The position numbers and the translations under genes were made by a program. Shown one piece after another: positions 1-5,743 of a stretch of DNA of 5,854 bases. The notes beneath the pieces were generated by a model that was not told where the DNA came from, searched no databases, and saw only the letters and a list, made by a program, of their open reading frames with translations. The stretch's first letter is position 1; every line of letters begins with the position of its first letter. Source of the DNA: Chroococcidiopsidaceae cyanobacterium CP_BM_RX_35 (GTDB lineage Bacteria > Cyanobacteriota > Cyanobacteriia > Cyanobacteriales > Chroococcidiopsidaceae); assembly GCA_019242465.1 (NCBI GenBank), contig JAFAVL010000800.1, positions 1-5,854 on the forward strand, given 5' to 3'.

Positions 1-353
1 TTGACGGCGGTTACTTGGTTATAATCAACGCGGTCGTCCGCAAATTGTGGCAGTTGCTCAAAGTCCTCATGGTTGAGAAGTCCTTCTCCTTGCAACAGCT
101 CCAGACTGATGAGTAGAGGATTACCTGCCAAAGCTGAGTAACTCATGTAGGGAGAGTTACCAAAAGCCGTAGGTCCTAAAGGCAGGACTTGCCAAAGTTG
201 TTGATTGGTATCGGCAAGAAAATCGACAAACTGGTAGGCTGGCGCTCCCAGATCGCCGATACCGAATCGACCAGGAAAAGAGGTGGGATGGAGTAGAATC
301 CCGCTGCTTCTAGTGCTAAAAATGTCAGGTTGGGATTCAGAGGAACGGGTCAT
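1..353 (-). CDS. malQ: 4-alpha-glucanotransferase (amylomaltase), N-terminal part, cut by window edge
   Basis: GH77 enzyme that transfers alpha-1,4-glucan segments between maltodextrins; in cyanobacteria it acts in the cytoplasm in the breakdown and recycling of glycogen-derived oligosaccharides. Only the first 117 codons are present. They read through the typical family N-terminus: RSSGILLHPTSFPGRFGIGD, then FVDFLADTNQQLWQVLPLGP, then a stretch containing GNSPYMSYSALAGNPLLISL, which is the conserved start of the (beta/alpha)8 barrel. The catalytic Asp/Glu/Asp residues lie further on, outside the window. I chose the ATG at 351-353 because the protein then begins about 18 residues before the conserved SGILLHP block; an in-frame stop lies shortly upstream, with one GTG between it and the ATG as the only alternative. 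No Shine-Dalgarno is visible. It is divergent from the small exported protein at 518 and has its own promoter candidate at 414-443. Family assignment is secure; the symbol follows from the family. Confidence 0.93.
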   Translation of the reverse strand, partial: MTRSSESQPDIFSTRSSGILLHPTSFPGRFGIGDLGAPAYQFVDFLADTNQQLWQVLPLGPTAFGNSPYMSYSALAGNPLLISLELLQGEGLLNHEDFEQLPQFADDRVDYNQVTAV

Positions 354-413
354 AGAGCTGTAAACGAAATGAAACTGAGCAGACTCTACCACTTACCTTA
401 AGAATCGCCACCT

Positions 414-443
414 ATCATAAGGGGGTAGGAGTCAGTTTGTCTA
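414..443 (-). promoter_or_regulatory. sigma-70-type promoter candidate for malQ
   Basis: On the minus strand there is a -35-like TAGACA (438-443) and a -10-like TATGAT (414-419) separated by 18 bp; each matches the consensus hexamer at 5 of 6 positions. Transcription would start near position 407, giving a leader of about 50 nt before the malQ ATG at 353. This is read from the sequence only; a start site has not been shown. Confidence 0.5.
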
Positions 444-464
444 CTTACTACGAGCGGACTTCCT

Positions 465-492
465 TGATAAAAATTATGTGTAAAATTTATCA
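465..492. promoter_or_regulatory. AT-rich inverted repeat, possible operator
   Basis: Arms TGATAAA (465-471) and TTTATCA (486-492) are perfect inverted copies, and the 14-bp centre is also AT-rich. The palindrome lies 26 bp before the GTG start of the small coiled-coil gene at 518. A TTGATA (464-469) that could serve as a -35 overlaps its left arm, but no good -10 follows at 16-18 bp. The arms recall GATAA-type repressor sites only loosely; no regulator is assigned. Confidence 0.3.
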
Positions 493-517
493 CAGTTGTC
501 ATTATTAAAGTTACACC

Positions 518-829
518 GTGTTCAAGAAGATTGGAATGTTATGCCTAACCTTCTTGCTCTGCCTCACCACAGCTCAAGGCTGTGCCTCAAGTCTAGCCGC
601 TGATGACTACCGTTTTTCTCACCTAGAATTTGAACTGAACCGAGTGACCTCACGCATAGATCGACTGGAATCCAAGTTAGATCTGCTTGGTTGGTCAGTG
701 TCCCAGCCAATCGGAGGTAGGACAGCATTTGAGAGCGAGCCTAGACGAGAGCAGATGGAAAAGTTAGTGGTTGACCTCAAAGCACAAGTCTCGCGCTTGC
801 AAGAGCAACTTGCCCAAAAAAGCAACTAG
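518..829 (+). CDS. small exported coiled-coil protein of unknown function
   Basis: A 103-residue protein that I cannot place in a named family. It has a basic start (MFKK), a hydrophobic stretch at about residues 6-20 and then AQGCASSLAA, so it has a Sec-type signal peptide. Cys22 is preceded by A-Q-G, which is not a standard lipobox (Leu expected at -3), so cleavage by signal peptidase I near SLAA (residue 28) is as likely as lipoprotein processing. The mature part has two heptad-like amphipathic segments, about 36-57 (LEFELNRVTSRIDRLESKLD) and 77-101 (MEKLVVDLKAQVSRLQEQLA), joined by a Gly/Pro-containing linker. It probably oligomerises in the periplasm or thylakoid lumen (inference). The start is GTG at 518; an ATG at 536 (residue 7) would shorten the basic n-region and remove both lysines, so GTG is preferred. 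No Shine-Dalgarno is seen. The stop TAG at 827-829 overlaps the stop of the convergent Uma2 gene. Confidence 0.7.
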   Translation: MFKKIGMLCLTFLLCLTTAQGCASSLAADDYRFSHLEFELNRVTSRIDRLESKLDLLGWSVSQPIGGRTAFESEPRREQMEKLVVDLKAQVSRLQEQLAQKSN

Positions 830-1539
830 TTTCTTTCTGCAAGAAATTGCTCAAATTCCCGTAGTGCGGTACTTGACCCTGCAACCCAGGCCCGTTCTAC
901 ATATTGCGGAATTACCTGTTTCACATTTATGCCTGCAAATGTTGGACTACCTAGACTCTCTCGATACTGCTGACCATCCAACAAATAAATCTCCAATTCG
1001 CCTCGTCGATAGATCCACAGTTCCGGTACAGCAATCGCCTGGTAGTCTTCTGCCTTCGTTGCTGCCGTTAAATCCACTTCAAGTGCTAAGTCAGGCGGAA
1101 GGTCAACGTCCAGATCGATGCGTTCCCGCCCCAAAATTGCCTCCCAGTTTTGAATGTAGAAGCAAGCATCAGGTTCTAGTCCTGCCTGTTCAAACCGTTT
1201 CAGGGTAATTGGATCAAAACTCTGCCAATCTTGCCCCTGATGGCGCAACATGGCTTTGACTAAATCTGTTAGCGTGTCAACGCGATTCCCATGTCCGGGC
1301 AGGGGTGACATAATGCGGATTTCTTCAGTCTTAGCGTTGAAGCGAACTTTAATGGCTGCTTTATCCTGACGGCTGTGGAGCAGGGCTTCATAATCTGCCC
1401 AGGTTTGATAGCGCAGAATCACCTCTGTGCCTAATGGCAGGACGATCTCGTCTCGACTAACGGTCAACAGCATAGTGACTACCCAAGAAGTTCGGGATAG
1501 ATCCAGTATAGGCAGCCTTTGACTTGAGCCCGTGCTCAT
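826..1539 (-). CDS. Uma2 family (DUF820) PD-(D/E)XK-fold putative endonuclease
   Basis: Uma2 proteins have a restriction-endonuclease-like fold and are very numerous in cyanobacteria; their cellular role is largely unknown. Seen here: LRYQTWADYEALL (residues 42-54), RIMSPLPGHG (75-84), GLEPDACFYI (120-129, with the conserved Pro-Asp at 123-124), PPDLALEV (148-155, with Asp150 and Glu154) and VPELWIYRRGELEIYLL (171-187). These are the family's core beta strands and acidic residues. Length is 237 residues from the ATG at 1537-1539. A second ATG at 1471-1473 (residue 23) begins MLLTVSRDEIVLPLGTEV and would give 215 residues, nearer to the usual family size; the first 22 residues look less like family sequence, so the inner start may be the real one. 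Neither has a Shine-Dalgarno. A TATACT hexamer at 1505-1510 on this strand lies between the two starts and would fit the inner one. Divergent from chlD and convergent with the gene at 518. Often a mobile or accessory gene in this phylum. Confidence 0.88.
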   Translation of the reverse strand: MSTGSSQRLPILDLSRTSWVVTMLLTVSRDEIVLPLGTEVILRYQTWADYEALLHSRQDKAAIKVRFNAKTEEIRIMSPLPGHGNRVDTLTDLVKAMLRHQGQDWQSFDPITLKRFEQAGLEPDACFYIQNWEAILGRERIDLDVDLPPDLALEVDLTAATKAEDYQAIAVPELWIYRRGELEIYLLDGQQYRESLGSPTFAGINVKQVIPQYVERAWVAGSSTALREFEQFLAERN

Positions 1540-1590
1540 TCAATCAGCAAATTGGTATGCTGAAAGCTTGGACTAGCTACGACTAAAACC

Positions 1591-3606
1591 ATGCCTGCAC
1601 TTTCAATTCCTGCCTTTCCCTTAATAGCTGTTGTTGGACAAGAAGCAATCAAATTAGCGCTGCTGTTAGCAGCTGTCGAGCCGGGCTTAGGGGGGGTGGC
1701 GATCGCTGGTCGTCGTGGCACCGCCAAATCTGTGATGGCTCGCGCCCTCCACGCTCTGCTACCACCAATTGAAGTGGTGCAAGGCTCCCTCTATAACTGC
1801 GAGCCCAACTGTCCCCAAGAGTGGGATGACGAGCTGTTCACAAAGACAACTGAACCAGCAACTCTGCCCACGGAAGTCATACCAGCCCCATTTGTGCAAG
1901 TTCCACTTGGTGTGACAGAAGACCGACTTCTCGGTTCGGTGGATGTAGAACAGTCTGTTGCACGGGGGGAATCCGTATTTCAACCTGGGTTACTGGCACG
2001 CTGTCACAGGGGCATCCTTTATGTGGATGAAATTAATTTGCTGGATGACAACATCAGCAACCAGTTGTTAACAGTTTTAACTGAGGGGCGCAATCAGATC
2101 GAGCGAGAAGGCATTAGTTTTCAACACCCCTGCAAACCTCTATTTGTTGCTACCTACAACCCGGAAGAGGGAGCAATTAGAGAGCATTTGTTGGATCGGA
2201 TCGCGATCGCGCTCTCGGCTGATGGTGTCCTCGGCTTGGATGAACGGGTGCAGGCAATAGACCAAGCTATTCAATACTCCAAATCGCCCCAGTCTTTTTT
2301 AAATCAGTACAGTGAAGACTTAGACAGCCTCAAGACTCAGATTGTTCTAGCGCGGGAATGGCTAAAGGATGTTTGCATCACCCACCAGCAAATTGCCTAT
2401 TTAGTAGATGAGGCAATTCGAGCCGGAGTACAAGGACATCGAGCGGAGCTATTTGCTCTGCGGGTTGCTAAGGCAGCCGCAGCTTTGGATGGACGGACAG
2501 AAGTGATAGCTCATGACTTGCGCCAAGCTGTGGAACTGGTGATTGTGCCACGAGCGACGGTCGTGCAAACACCACCGGAGCAAACGCCACCACCTCCGCC
2601 ACCACAGAGTCAGGATGAACCCCAAGCTGAATCTGAACAAGAACAGGAGGAAGAGCAGCAGGAGGAAAACGAAAATCAAGACGAACCAGAACAAGCACCG
2701 CCCAGTATTCCAGAGGAATTTGTCTTTGATGCTGAGGGGGTGATTCTCGATCCTAGTGTCCTTTACTTTGCCCAACTAGCTCAGCGGCACGGTCAGTCTG
2801 GGAGCCGCAGTTTGATTTTTTCGGAAGATAGAGGTCGTTATGTTAAGCCGATGCTGCCTAAGGGACCAGTGCGTCGCATTGCTGTTGATGCCACACTCAG
2901 AGCTGCTGCCCCATACCAGTTAAGTCGGCGTCAGCGCCAACCTGAGCGACGGGTAATTGTAGAGCCAGGAGACGTGCGGGCTAAGCGTTTGGTCCGTAAA
3001 GCTGGGGCACTGGTGGTCTTTGTCGTAGACGCCTCTGGATCGATGGCGCTGAACCGGATGCAGTCAGCTAAGGGGGCTGTGTTGCGTTTACTGACAGAGG
3101 CTTATGAAAACCGGGATCAAGTGGCACTGATTCCTTTCCGGGGAGAACAAGCAGAAGTGCTTTTGCCCCCAACCCGTTCAATTGCAGCTGCTCGGCGGCG
3201 GCTGGAGCGAATGCCTTGTGGAGGCGGTTCGCCTCTGGCTCATGGTCTGACTCAAGCCGTGCGGGTGGGGTTAAATGCTCAGATGGCTGGAGATATTGGG
3301 CAGGTTGTGATTGTGGCAATCACAGATGGGCGAGGGAATATTCCGCTGGCGCGTTCGTTGGGTGAATCGCTGCCGGCGGAGGAAAAGCCAGATATTAAAG
3401 AGGAACTCTTGGAAATTGCCACTAGAATTCGAGCGTTGGGAATCCAGTTGTTGGTGATCGATACAGAAAACAAATTTATTTCCACTGGATTTGCCAAAGA
3501 ATTAGCCCAGCAGGCGGCTGGTAAATATTATCACTTACCGAAGGCCACAGACCAGGCAATTGCAGGGGTGACAAGAGGCGCGATCGCCGATTTAAGATCT
3601 CGTTGA
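1591..3606 (+). CDS. chlD: magnesium chelatase subunit D (protoporphyrin IX magnesium-chelatase)
   Basis: ChlD joins ChlI in a double-ring AAA+ motor that, with ChlH and Gun4, uses ATP to insert Mg2+ into protoporphyrin IX, the first committed step of chlorophyll synthesis. The 671 residues fit the family. Domains in order: N-terminal AAA+ module (about 10-320) with a Walker A-like GRRGTAKS (40-47), in which Ala46 replaces the Gly expected before Lys, Walker B-like GILYVDE (141-147), and ATYNPEEG (187-194) holding a sensor-1 Asn; a linker with PPPPPP (333-338) followed by a strongly acidic Glu/Gln stretch (about 341-370); and a C-terminal von Willebrand A/integrin-I domain (about 470-660) with the MIDAS motif DASGS (480-484), GGGSPLA (544-550) and TDGRG (578-582). 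The degenerate P-loop and the acidic linker separate it from ChlI. The start at 1591 gives the usual N-terminus just before [11 protein letters not shown]; no Shine-Dalgarno is seen. Divergent from the Uma2 gene (51 or 117 bp apart, depending on that gene's start) and convergent with sigF. Confidence 0.97.
   Translation: MPALSIPAFPLIAVVGQEAIKLALLLAAVEPGLGGVAIAGRRGTAKSVMARALHALLPPIEVVQGSLYNCEPNCPQEWDDELFTKTTEPATLPTEVIPAPFVQVPLGVTEDRLLGSVDVEQSVARGESVFQPGLLARCHRGILYVDEINLLDDNISNQLLTVLTEGRNQIEREGISFQHPCKPLFVATYNPEEGAIREHLLDRIAIALSADGVLGLDERVQAIDQAIQYSKSPQSFLNQYSEDLDSLKTQIVLAREWLKDVCITHQQIAYLVDEAIRAGVQGHRAELFALRVAKAAAALDGRTEVIAHDLRQAVELVIVPRATVVQTPPEQTPPPPPPQSQDEPQAESEQEQEEEQQEENENQDEPEQAPPSIPEEFVFDAEGVILDPSVLYFAQLAQRHGQSGSRSLIFSEDRGRYVKPMLPKGPVRRIAVDATLRAAAPYQLSRRQRQPERRVIVEPGDVRAKRLVRKAGALVVFVVDASGSMALNRMQSAKGAVLRLLTEAYENRDQVALIPFRGEQAEVLLPPTRSIAAARRRLERMPCGGGSPLAHGLTQAVRVGLNAQMAGDIGQVVIVAITDGRGNIPLARSLGESLPAEEKPDIKEELLEIATRIRALGIQLLVIDTENKFISTGFAKELAQQAAGKYYHLPKATDQAIAGVTRGAIADLRSR
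1699..1706. repeat. HIP1 octamer GCGATCGC (copy 1)
   Basis: Perfect HIP1 palindrome inside chlD, in the codons for VAIAG just before the P-loop. HIP1 is abundant in many cyanobacterial genomes, and its presence supports the cyanobacterial origin of the window. Confidence 0.9.
2203..2210. repeat. HIP1 octamer GCGATCGC (copy 2)
   Basis: Perfect HIP1 palindrome inside chlD, in the codons for DRIAIAL. It is embedded in a longer run of alternating GATC and CGCG (GGATCGCGATCGCGC), which also makes several overlapping GATC methylation sites. Confidence 0.9.
3580..3587. repeat. HIP1 octamer GCGATCGC (copy 3)
   Basis: Perfect HIP1 palindrome near the 3' end of chlD, in the codons for GAIAD, about 20 bp before the stop codon. 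It is the third and last copy in the window; all three are in this gene. Confidence 0.9.
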
Positions 3607-3642
3607 ACCGTCAACAGCAGCGAGGAGTAAGAGAGTAATGAG

Positions 3643-3668
3643 AAAGATACGTGTTCATTCCTATCTTT
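3643..3668. terminator. weak bidirectional hairpin between chlD and sigF
   Basis: In the 97-bp gap between the convergent stops there is a 7-bp perfect stem, AAAGATA (3643-3649) with TATCTTT (3662-3668), and a 12-nt loop. The right arm is followed by TTCT and, on the other strand, the left arm by TCTCA, so each strand has a short U-rich run. The stem is AT-rich and the T runs are short, so termination would be weak. A smaller hairpin, GTTGA-ACCG-TCAAC (3602-3615), overlaps the chlD stop codon. Confidence 0.3.
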
Positions 3669-3703
3669 TCTAGACTATAGCCTTGTCTCCAAGTTTTGTG
3701 ATC

Positions 3704-4489
3704 TCAAGAGCCAATTTGTAAAGTTTGAGGCTGTAGGAGGGAAAGCAACTGCTCTGTTCCCCTTTGCAGGTAGCGTGTTACTGTCATTGGACTGGTGCCA
3801 ATTTTCTTAGCTGCTTCTTTGCGGGAAAGTTCTTTTAAAAATACGAACTCAACCGCCTTCCTAGTTTTTTCCTCTAACTGGTTCATCGCCCCTTGCAGTT
3901 GTTGCCTGTCTTCTTCTTCTTGTCTAAGTGCAGTTGAGTGTGGACATGGGAGAGCCTCACCTAGAGTCATTGGGCAATCAACATGCTGGCTGATGGTAGC
4001 ATCTAAACTCAAACTTGTGCGGTTTTGAGCTGCTAACTTAATCTCTTGCCATTCTTGAACAGATATCTGGAGTTTCAGGGAAATTTCTCTATCTGTAGGG
4101 GAGCGACCCAGAGCTAAAGCCAATTCTTTACCAGCCTTTTGCCCCTCTTTGTCAAGTTCTTGCCAGCGACGGGGAATCTTGATTGTACTGCTATGATCGC
4201 GCAGAAAATGTAGCATCTCACCTCGAATGTAAGGCACGGCAAAGGAGCTGAAAGCATATCCTTGATTGGGATCGAATCGCTCCACAGCACGAATTAACCC
4301 AAAATAACCAATCTGTTCTAAATCTTCATATGGTTCAGCGCATTGATGGCTAAATTGATGAGCGATCTTTCGCACTAACCCAGCATGTAGCTCTACCAGT
4401 TGATTCCGCAAGGAAATACTAGGATTTTGGTGGTAAGAAATCAATAGTTCCATGCCATCAGAGCGAATACAAGACTGAGTTACCGCCAT
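3704..4489 (-). CDS. sigF: group 3 RNA polymerase sigma factor, SigF type
   Basis: A 261-residue alternative sigma factor of the SigB/SigF/SigG class. Region 2 spans about residues 29-106: LHAGLVRKIAHQF, EPYEDLEQIGYFGLIRAVER (the core-binding 2.1/2.2 helix), then FSSFAVPYIRGEMLHFLRDH and IPRRWQEL (the 2.3-2.4 part that melts and reads the -10). Region 3 is about 110-170 (LGRSPTDREISLKL). Region 4 is about 196-247, ending in a helix-turn-helix, ELSRKEAAKKIGTSPMTVTR (220-239). There is no region 1.1, as expected for this class. In Synechocystis SigF controls type IV pilus genes and motility and also responds to salt; the same role here is inference from family resemblance. The ATG at 4489 is backed by an AGGA sequence 7 nt upstream, the only clear Shine-Dalgarno in the window; Met13 is the alternative. 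Convergent with chlD. No anti-sigma gene lies beside it. It could be a paralogue rather than the orthologue of Synechocystis sigF. Confidence 0.88.
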   Translation of the reverse strand: MAVTQSCIRSDGMELLISYHQNPSISLRNQLVELHAGLVRKIAHQFSHQCAEPYEDLEQIGYFGLIRAVERFDPNQGYAFSSFAVPYIRGEMLHFLRDHSSTIKIPRRWQELDKEGQKAGKELALALGRSPTDREISLKLQISVQEWQEIKLAAQNRTSLSLDATISQHVDCPMTLGEALPCPHSTALRQEEEDRQQLQGAMNQLEEKTRKAVEFVFLKELSRKEAAKKIGTSPMTVTRYLQRGTEQLLSLLQPQTLQIGS

Positions 4490-4496
4490 AAAAAAT

Positions 4497-4500
4497 TCCT
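4497..4500 (-). promoter_or_regulatory. Shine-Dalgarno AGGA of sigF
   Basis: AGGA on the minus strand, 7 nt (A plus six T) before the ATG at 4489. It fixes the start of the sigma factor; the other genes in the window have no comparable site. Confidence 0.6.
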
Positions 4501-4756
4501 ACCCTATAATAAATCTCTCCCACATGGAAGATTGACAGTATCAATTAAAGTTGGATTTGAACTGAACTTATTGTCGGGAGAAAAAACAATTCAAACCATC
4601 GTCGTTTCACTGAATTTGTGAGAGGGGTCCTCACCTGACTCGGCATTTACACGTATATTTCGCGCTCTGCTGCTAACGATATTGAGCTTGCTATTTTAGA
4701 AGTCGCCGGAGCTTTCAAGAGGCGTTGCCTTGAGGAGCGCCACCTGGCTAATCGCT

Positions 4757-4762
4757 TATGAT
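4757..4762 (+). promoter_or_regulatory. -10-like hexamer TATGAT upstream of the BI-1 gene
   Basis: TATGAT matches the sigma-70 -10 consensus at 5 of 6 positions and lies 68 bp before the ATG at 4831. The nearest -35-like sequence, TTGAGG (4730-4735), is 21 bp away, which is too far for a standard promoter, so this is tentative. Confidence 0.25.
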
Positions 4763-4782
4763 CTAAGTCAAAATGAATGTAG

Positions 4783-4799
4783 GCAGCACGCTCTGCTGC
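4783..4799 (+). repeat. GC-rich hairpin in the BI-1 leader, overlapping a 12-bp direct repeat
   Basis: GCAGCA (4783-4788) and TGCTGC (4794-4799) form a perfect 6-bp stem with a 5-nt loop, 31 bp before the ATG at 4831. The right part coincides with the second copy of the direct repeat CGCTCTGCTGCT. No T run follows, so it is not a terminator; it would sit in the 5' untranslated region of the mRNA. Confidence 0.35.
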
Positions 4800-4830
4800 T
4801 GTGAAGCGATAGTAGATTTAAAAAAGCCTT

Positions 4831-5559
4831 ATGAGTAGCACCACTAACATCCATGACGCCTTCAGAGGAGCTAAAAGCCGTAGCATTGTTGGTCCTAATG
4901 TCATTGCCAATGCCTTACCTTATGTAGGCGGTGGTTTGGTATTAACGGCACTAGGCATTTACGGTGGTCTCAGAGTTATCGGCACGAACCCAGAAGTATT
5001 CTTTCCTACCTTCTGGGTCGCTTTGATCCTGAATTTGATTCTTTTCTTCGTCGCCAATGGTGTCGCCCAAAGGGGGAACAACAAGGCCGCACTGCCTCTC
5101 CTGGCCACCTATAGCTTGATAACAGGGTATACCCTAGCTGGATTAGTCTTTGTCGCTCTAAGAACTCAGGGTGTAGGCATCCCAGGCATTGGGTTTGCTG
5201 CTCTTGGCTGTGGCATCACCTTTATTGTCGCCCGTCCCATCGGTTCCAATCTTTCTGATCGCGACGGTATAGCCTTGACCAGAACGATTGGGCTAGGGGT
5301 GCTAGCGCTGATGGTGGTCATCTTTGGTCAATTGCTTTTGGGGCTGTTTGGTATCTACACGCCAACACCCTTTGAAATTGGTATCTCTGGTTTAGGAGTG
5401 TTTCTGTTTGCTGGTGCTGCAGTGGTAGATTTCTATATTCTGCCCCGCACCTATCGCAACGATCAGTACCTAATAGCCGCTTTATCGATGTACCTGACAT
5501 ACATCAACCTGTTCATCTTCATTTTGCGGCTGCTAGTTTCGCTCAACGGTCGTCGGTGA
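4831..5559 (+). CDS. Bax inhibitor-1 (BI-1/YccA/UPF0005) family membrane protein
   Basis: A 242-residue multi-spanning membrane protein. Bacterial members of the family include YetJ of Bacillus subtilis, a pH-sensitive calcium-leak channel, and YccA of E. coli, a modulator of the FtsH protease; the role in cyanobacteria is not established. After a polar N-terminus (1-28) there are about seven hydrophobic segments, near 29-50, 57-76, 86-110, 116-135, 152-175, 182-205 and 214-236. Family hallmarks are seen in the last two: GLGVFLFAGAAVVDFYILPR (187-206) and AALSMYLTYINLFIFILRLL (216-235). Asp200 corresponds to the first Asp of the pH-sensing pair in YetJ; the position of the second Asp (YLD in YetJ) appears to be Thr223. 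The ATG at 4831 gives a sensible N-terminus; no Shine-Dalgarno is seen. It is divergent from sigF and followed on the same strand, after 251 bp, by the prfB-like gene, too far for an obvious operon. Confidence 0.87.
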   Translation: MSSTTNIHDAFRGAKSRSIVGPNVIANALPYVGGGLVLTALGIYGGLRVIGTNPEVFFPTFWVALILNLILFFVANGVAQRGNNKAALPLLATYSLITGYTLAGLVFVALRTQGVGIPGIGFAALGCGITFIVARPIGSNLSDRDGIALTRTIGLGVLALMVVIFGQLLLGLFGIYTPTPFEIGISGLGVFLFAGAAVVDFYILPRTYRNDQYLIAALSMYLTYINLFIFILRLLVSLNGRR

Positions 5560-5563
5560 ATAA

Positions 5564-5594
5564 GAGGCAGGGGGGCAGTTCGAGTTGGGGGGAG
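5564..5594 (+). repeat. G-rich low-complexity tract
   Basis: Two runs of six G inside a purine-rich stretch (AGGCAGGGGGGCAG, then TTGGGGGGAG). It resembles the degenerate GGGGAG-type short tandem repeats found between genes in many filamentous cyanobacteria, and it is roughly complementary in composition to the C-rich tract at 5744-5767. Confidence 0.4.
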
Positions 5595-5735
5595 AAAATA
5601 TCAGCTCTGTTTTCGTTTTTAGAAGCAGAAGCCCATGAATATTTGATTTGAGGCTCTGCCAATCAGCGTCAGAATCAAGTTGAGGTCTTACGAAAGCGTC
5701 CCCCAGCAGAATTAAGGAACATAGTCAGTAGCTAG
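5595..5735 (+). pseudogene. possible decayed small reading frame with an in-frame TGA
   Basis: One frame reads KISALFSFLEAEAHEYLI, then a TGA at 5649-5651, then continues in the same frame as GSANQRQNQVEVLRKR and PPAELRNIVSS to a TAG at 5733-5735. Both halves are charged and protein-like, and the frame does not shift across the stop. There is no start codon at the left end and no family I recognise, so it may be chance. If real it is the 3' end of a broken gene whose beginning was lost into the G-rich tract. Confidence 0.2.
5625..5659 (+). repeat. imperfect hairpin
   Basis: GCAGAAGCC (5625-5633) pairs with GGCTCTGC (5652-5659): eight base pairs with one bulged A and an 18-nt AT-rich loop. 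No T run follows the right arm, so it is not a standard terminator. It may act as an mRNA 3'-end stabiliser for the upstream membrane-protein gene or be incidental. Confidence 0.35.
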
Positions 5736-5743
5736 TCTTCTTG

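Larger units (their letters stand above)
4490..4830. other. divergent intergenic region between sigF and the BI-1 gene
   Basis: This 341-bp stretch has no convincing gene. It holds the sigF leader, a short palindrome ATTGA-CAGTA-TCAAT (4531-4545) that could be an operator for sigF, and a GTGAG/CTCAC hairpin around 4619-4635. It also holds a 12-bp direct repeat CGCTCTGCTGCT (4663-4674 and 4789-4800), a TATGAT hexamer (4757-4762) and a GC-rich hairpin (4783-4799). On the plus strand 4639-4761 is open for 40 codons, reading SAANDIELAILEVAGAF in the middle, but it lacks an ATG, GTG or TTG start near its beginning, so I do not call it a gene; it may be a remnant. Confidence 0.5.

Noticed and set aside
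518..586. Lipoprotein call for the coiled-coil protein based on Cys22
   Set aside because: The residues before Cys22 are A-Q-G; the -3 position is not Leu/Val/Ile and -2 is Gln, so the lipobox is poor. I kept the neutral call of exported protein.
771..1208. 145-codon plus-strand open frame over the Uma2 gene
   Set aside because: It is antisense to a well-recognised Uma2 gene, overlaps the coiled-coil gene, and its product is Ser/Pro-rich without family features. It is a shadow of the real gene.
2575..2700. CCACC- and GAA/CAG-rich segment as a tandem repeat element
   Set aside because: It encodes the polyproline and acidic linker typical of ChlD proteins, so the bias is explained by the protein.
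2449..2775. Minus-strand open frames opposite the chlD linker (Trp/Leu/Phe-rich product)
   Set aside because: They result from the repetitive Pro/Glu/Gln codons of the chlD linker read backwards; the low-complexity hydrophobic product is an artefact.
4505..4510. Perfect TATAAT on the plus strand
   Set aside because: No -35-like hexamer lies 16-18 bp upstream (that region is the sigF start), and no plus-strand gene follows closely.
4498..4511. TATTAT/GGGTAGG on the minus strand as a SigF-dependent or sigma-70 -10 element for sigF itself
   Set aside because: The motif lies only 8-17 nt before the ATG, so transcription would start at or next to the start codon. The AGGA within it is better explained as a Shine-Dalgarno. 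A similar GGGGGTAGGA at 421-430 has no partner -35 element.
4532..4537. Perfect TTGACA on the plus strand as a -35 for the BI-1 gene
   Set aside because: No acceptable -10 follows at 16-18 bp (the sequence there is ATTTGA), and it is nearly 300 bp from the ATG.
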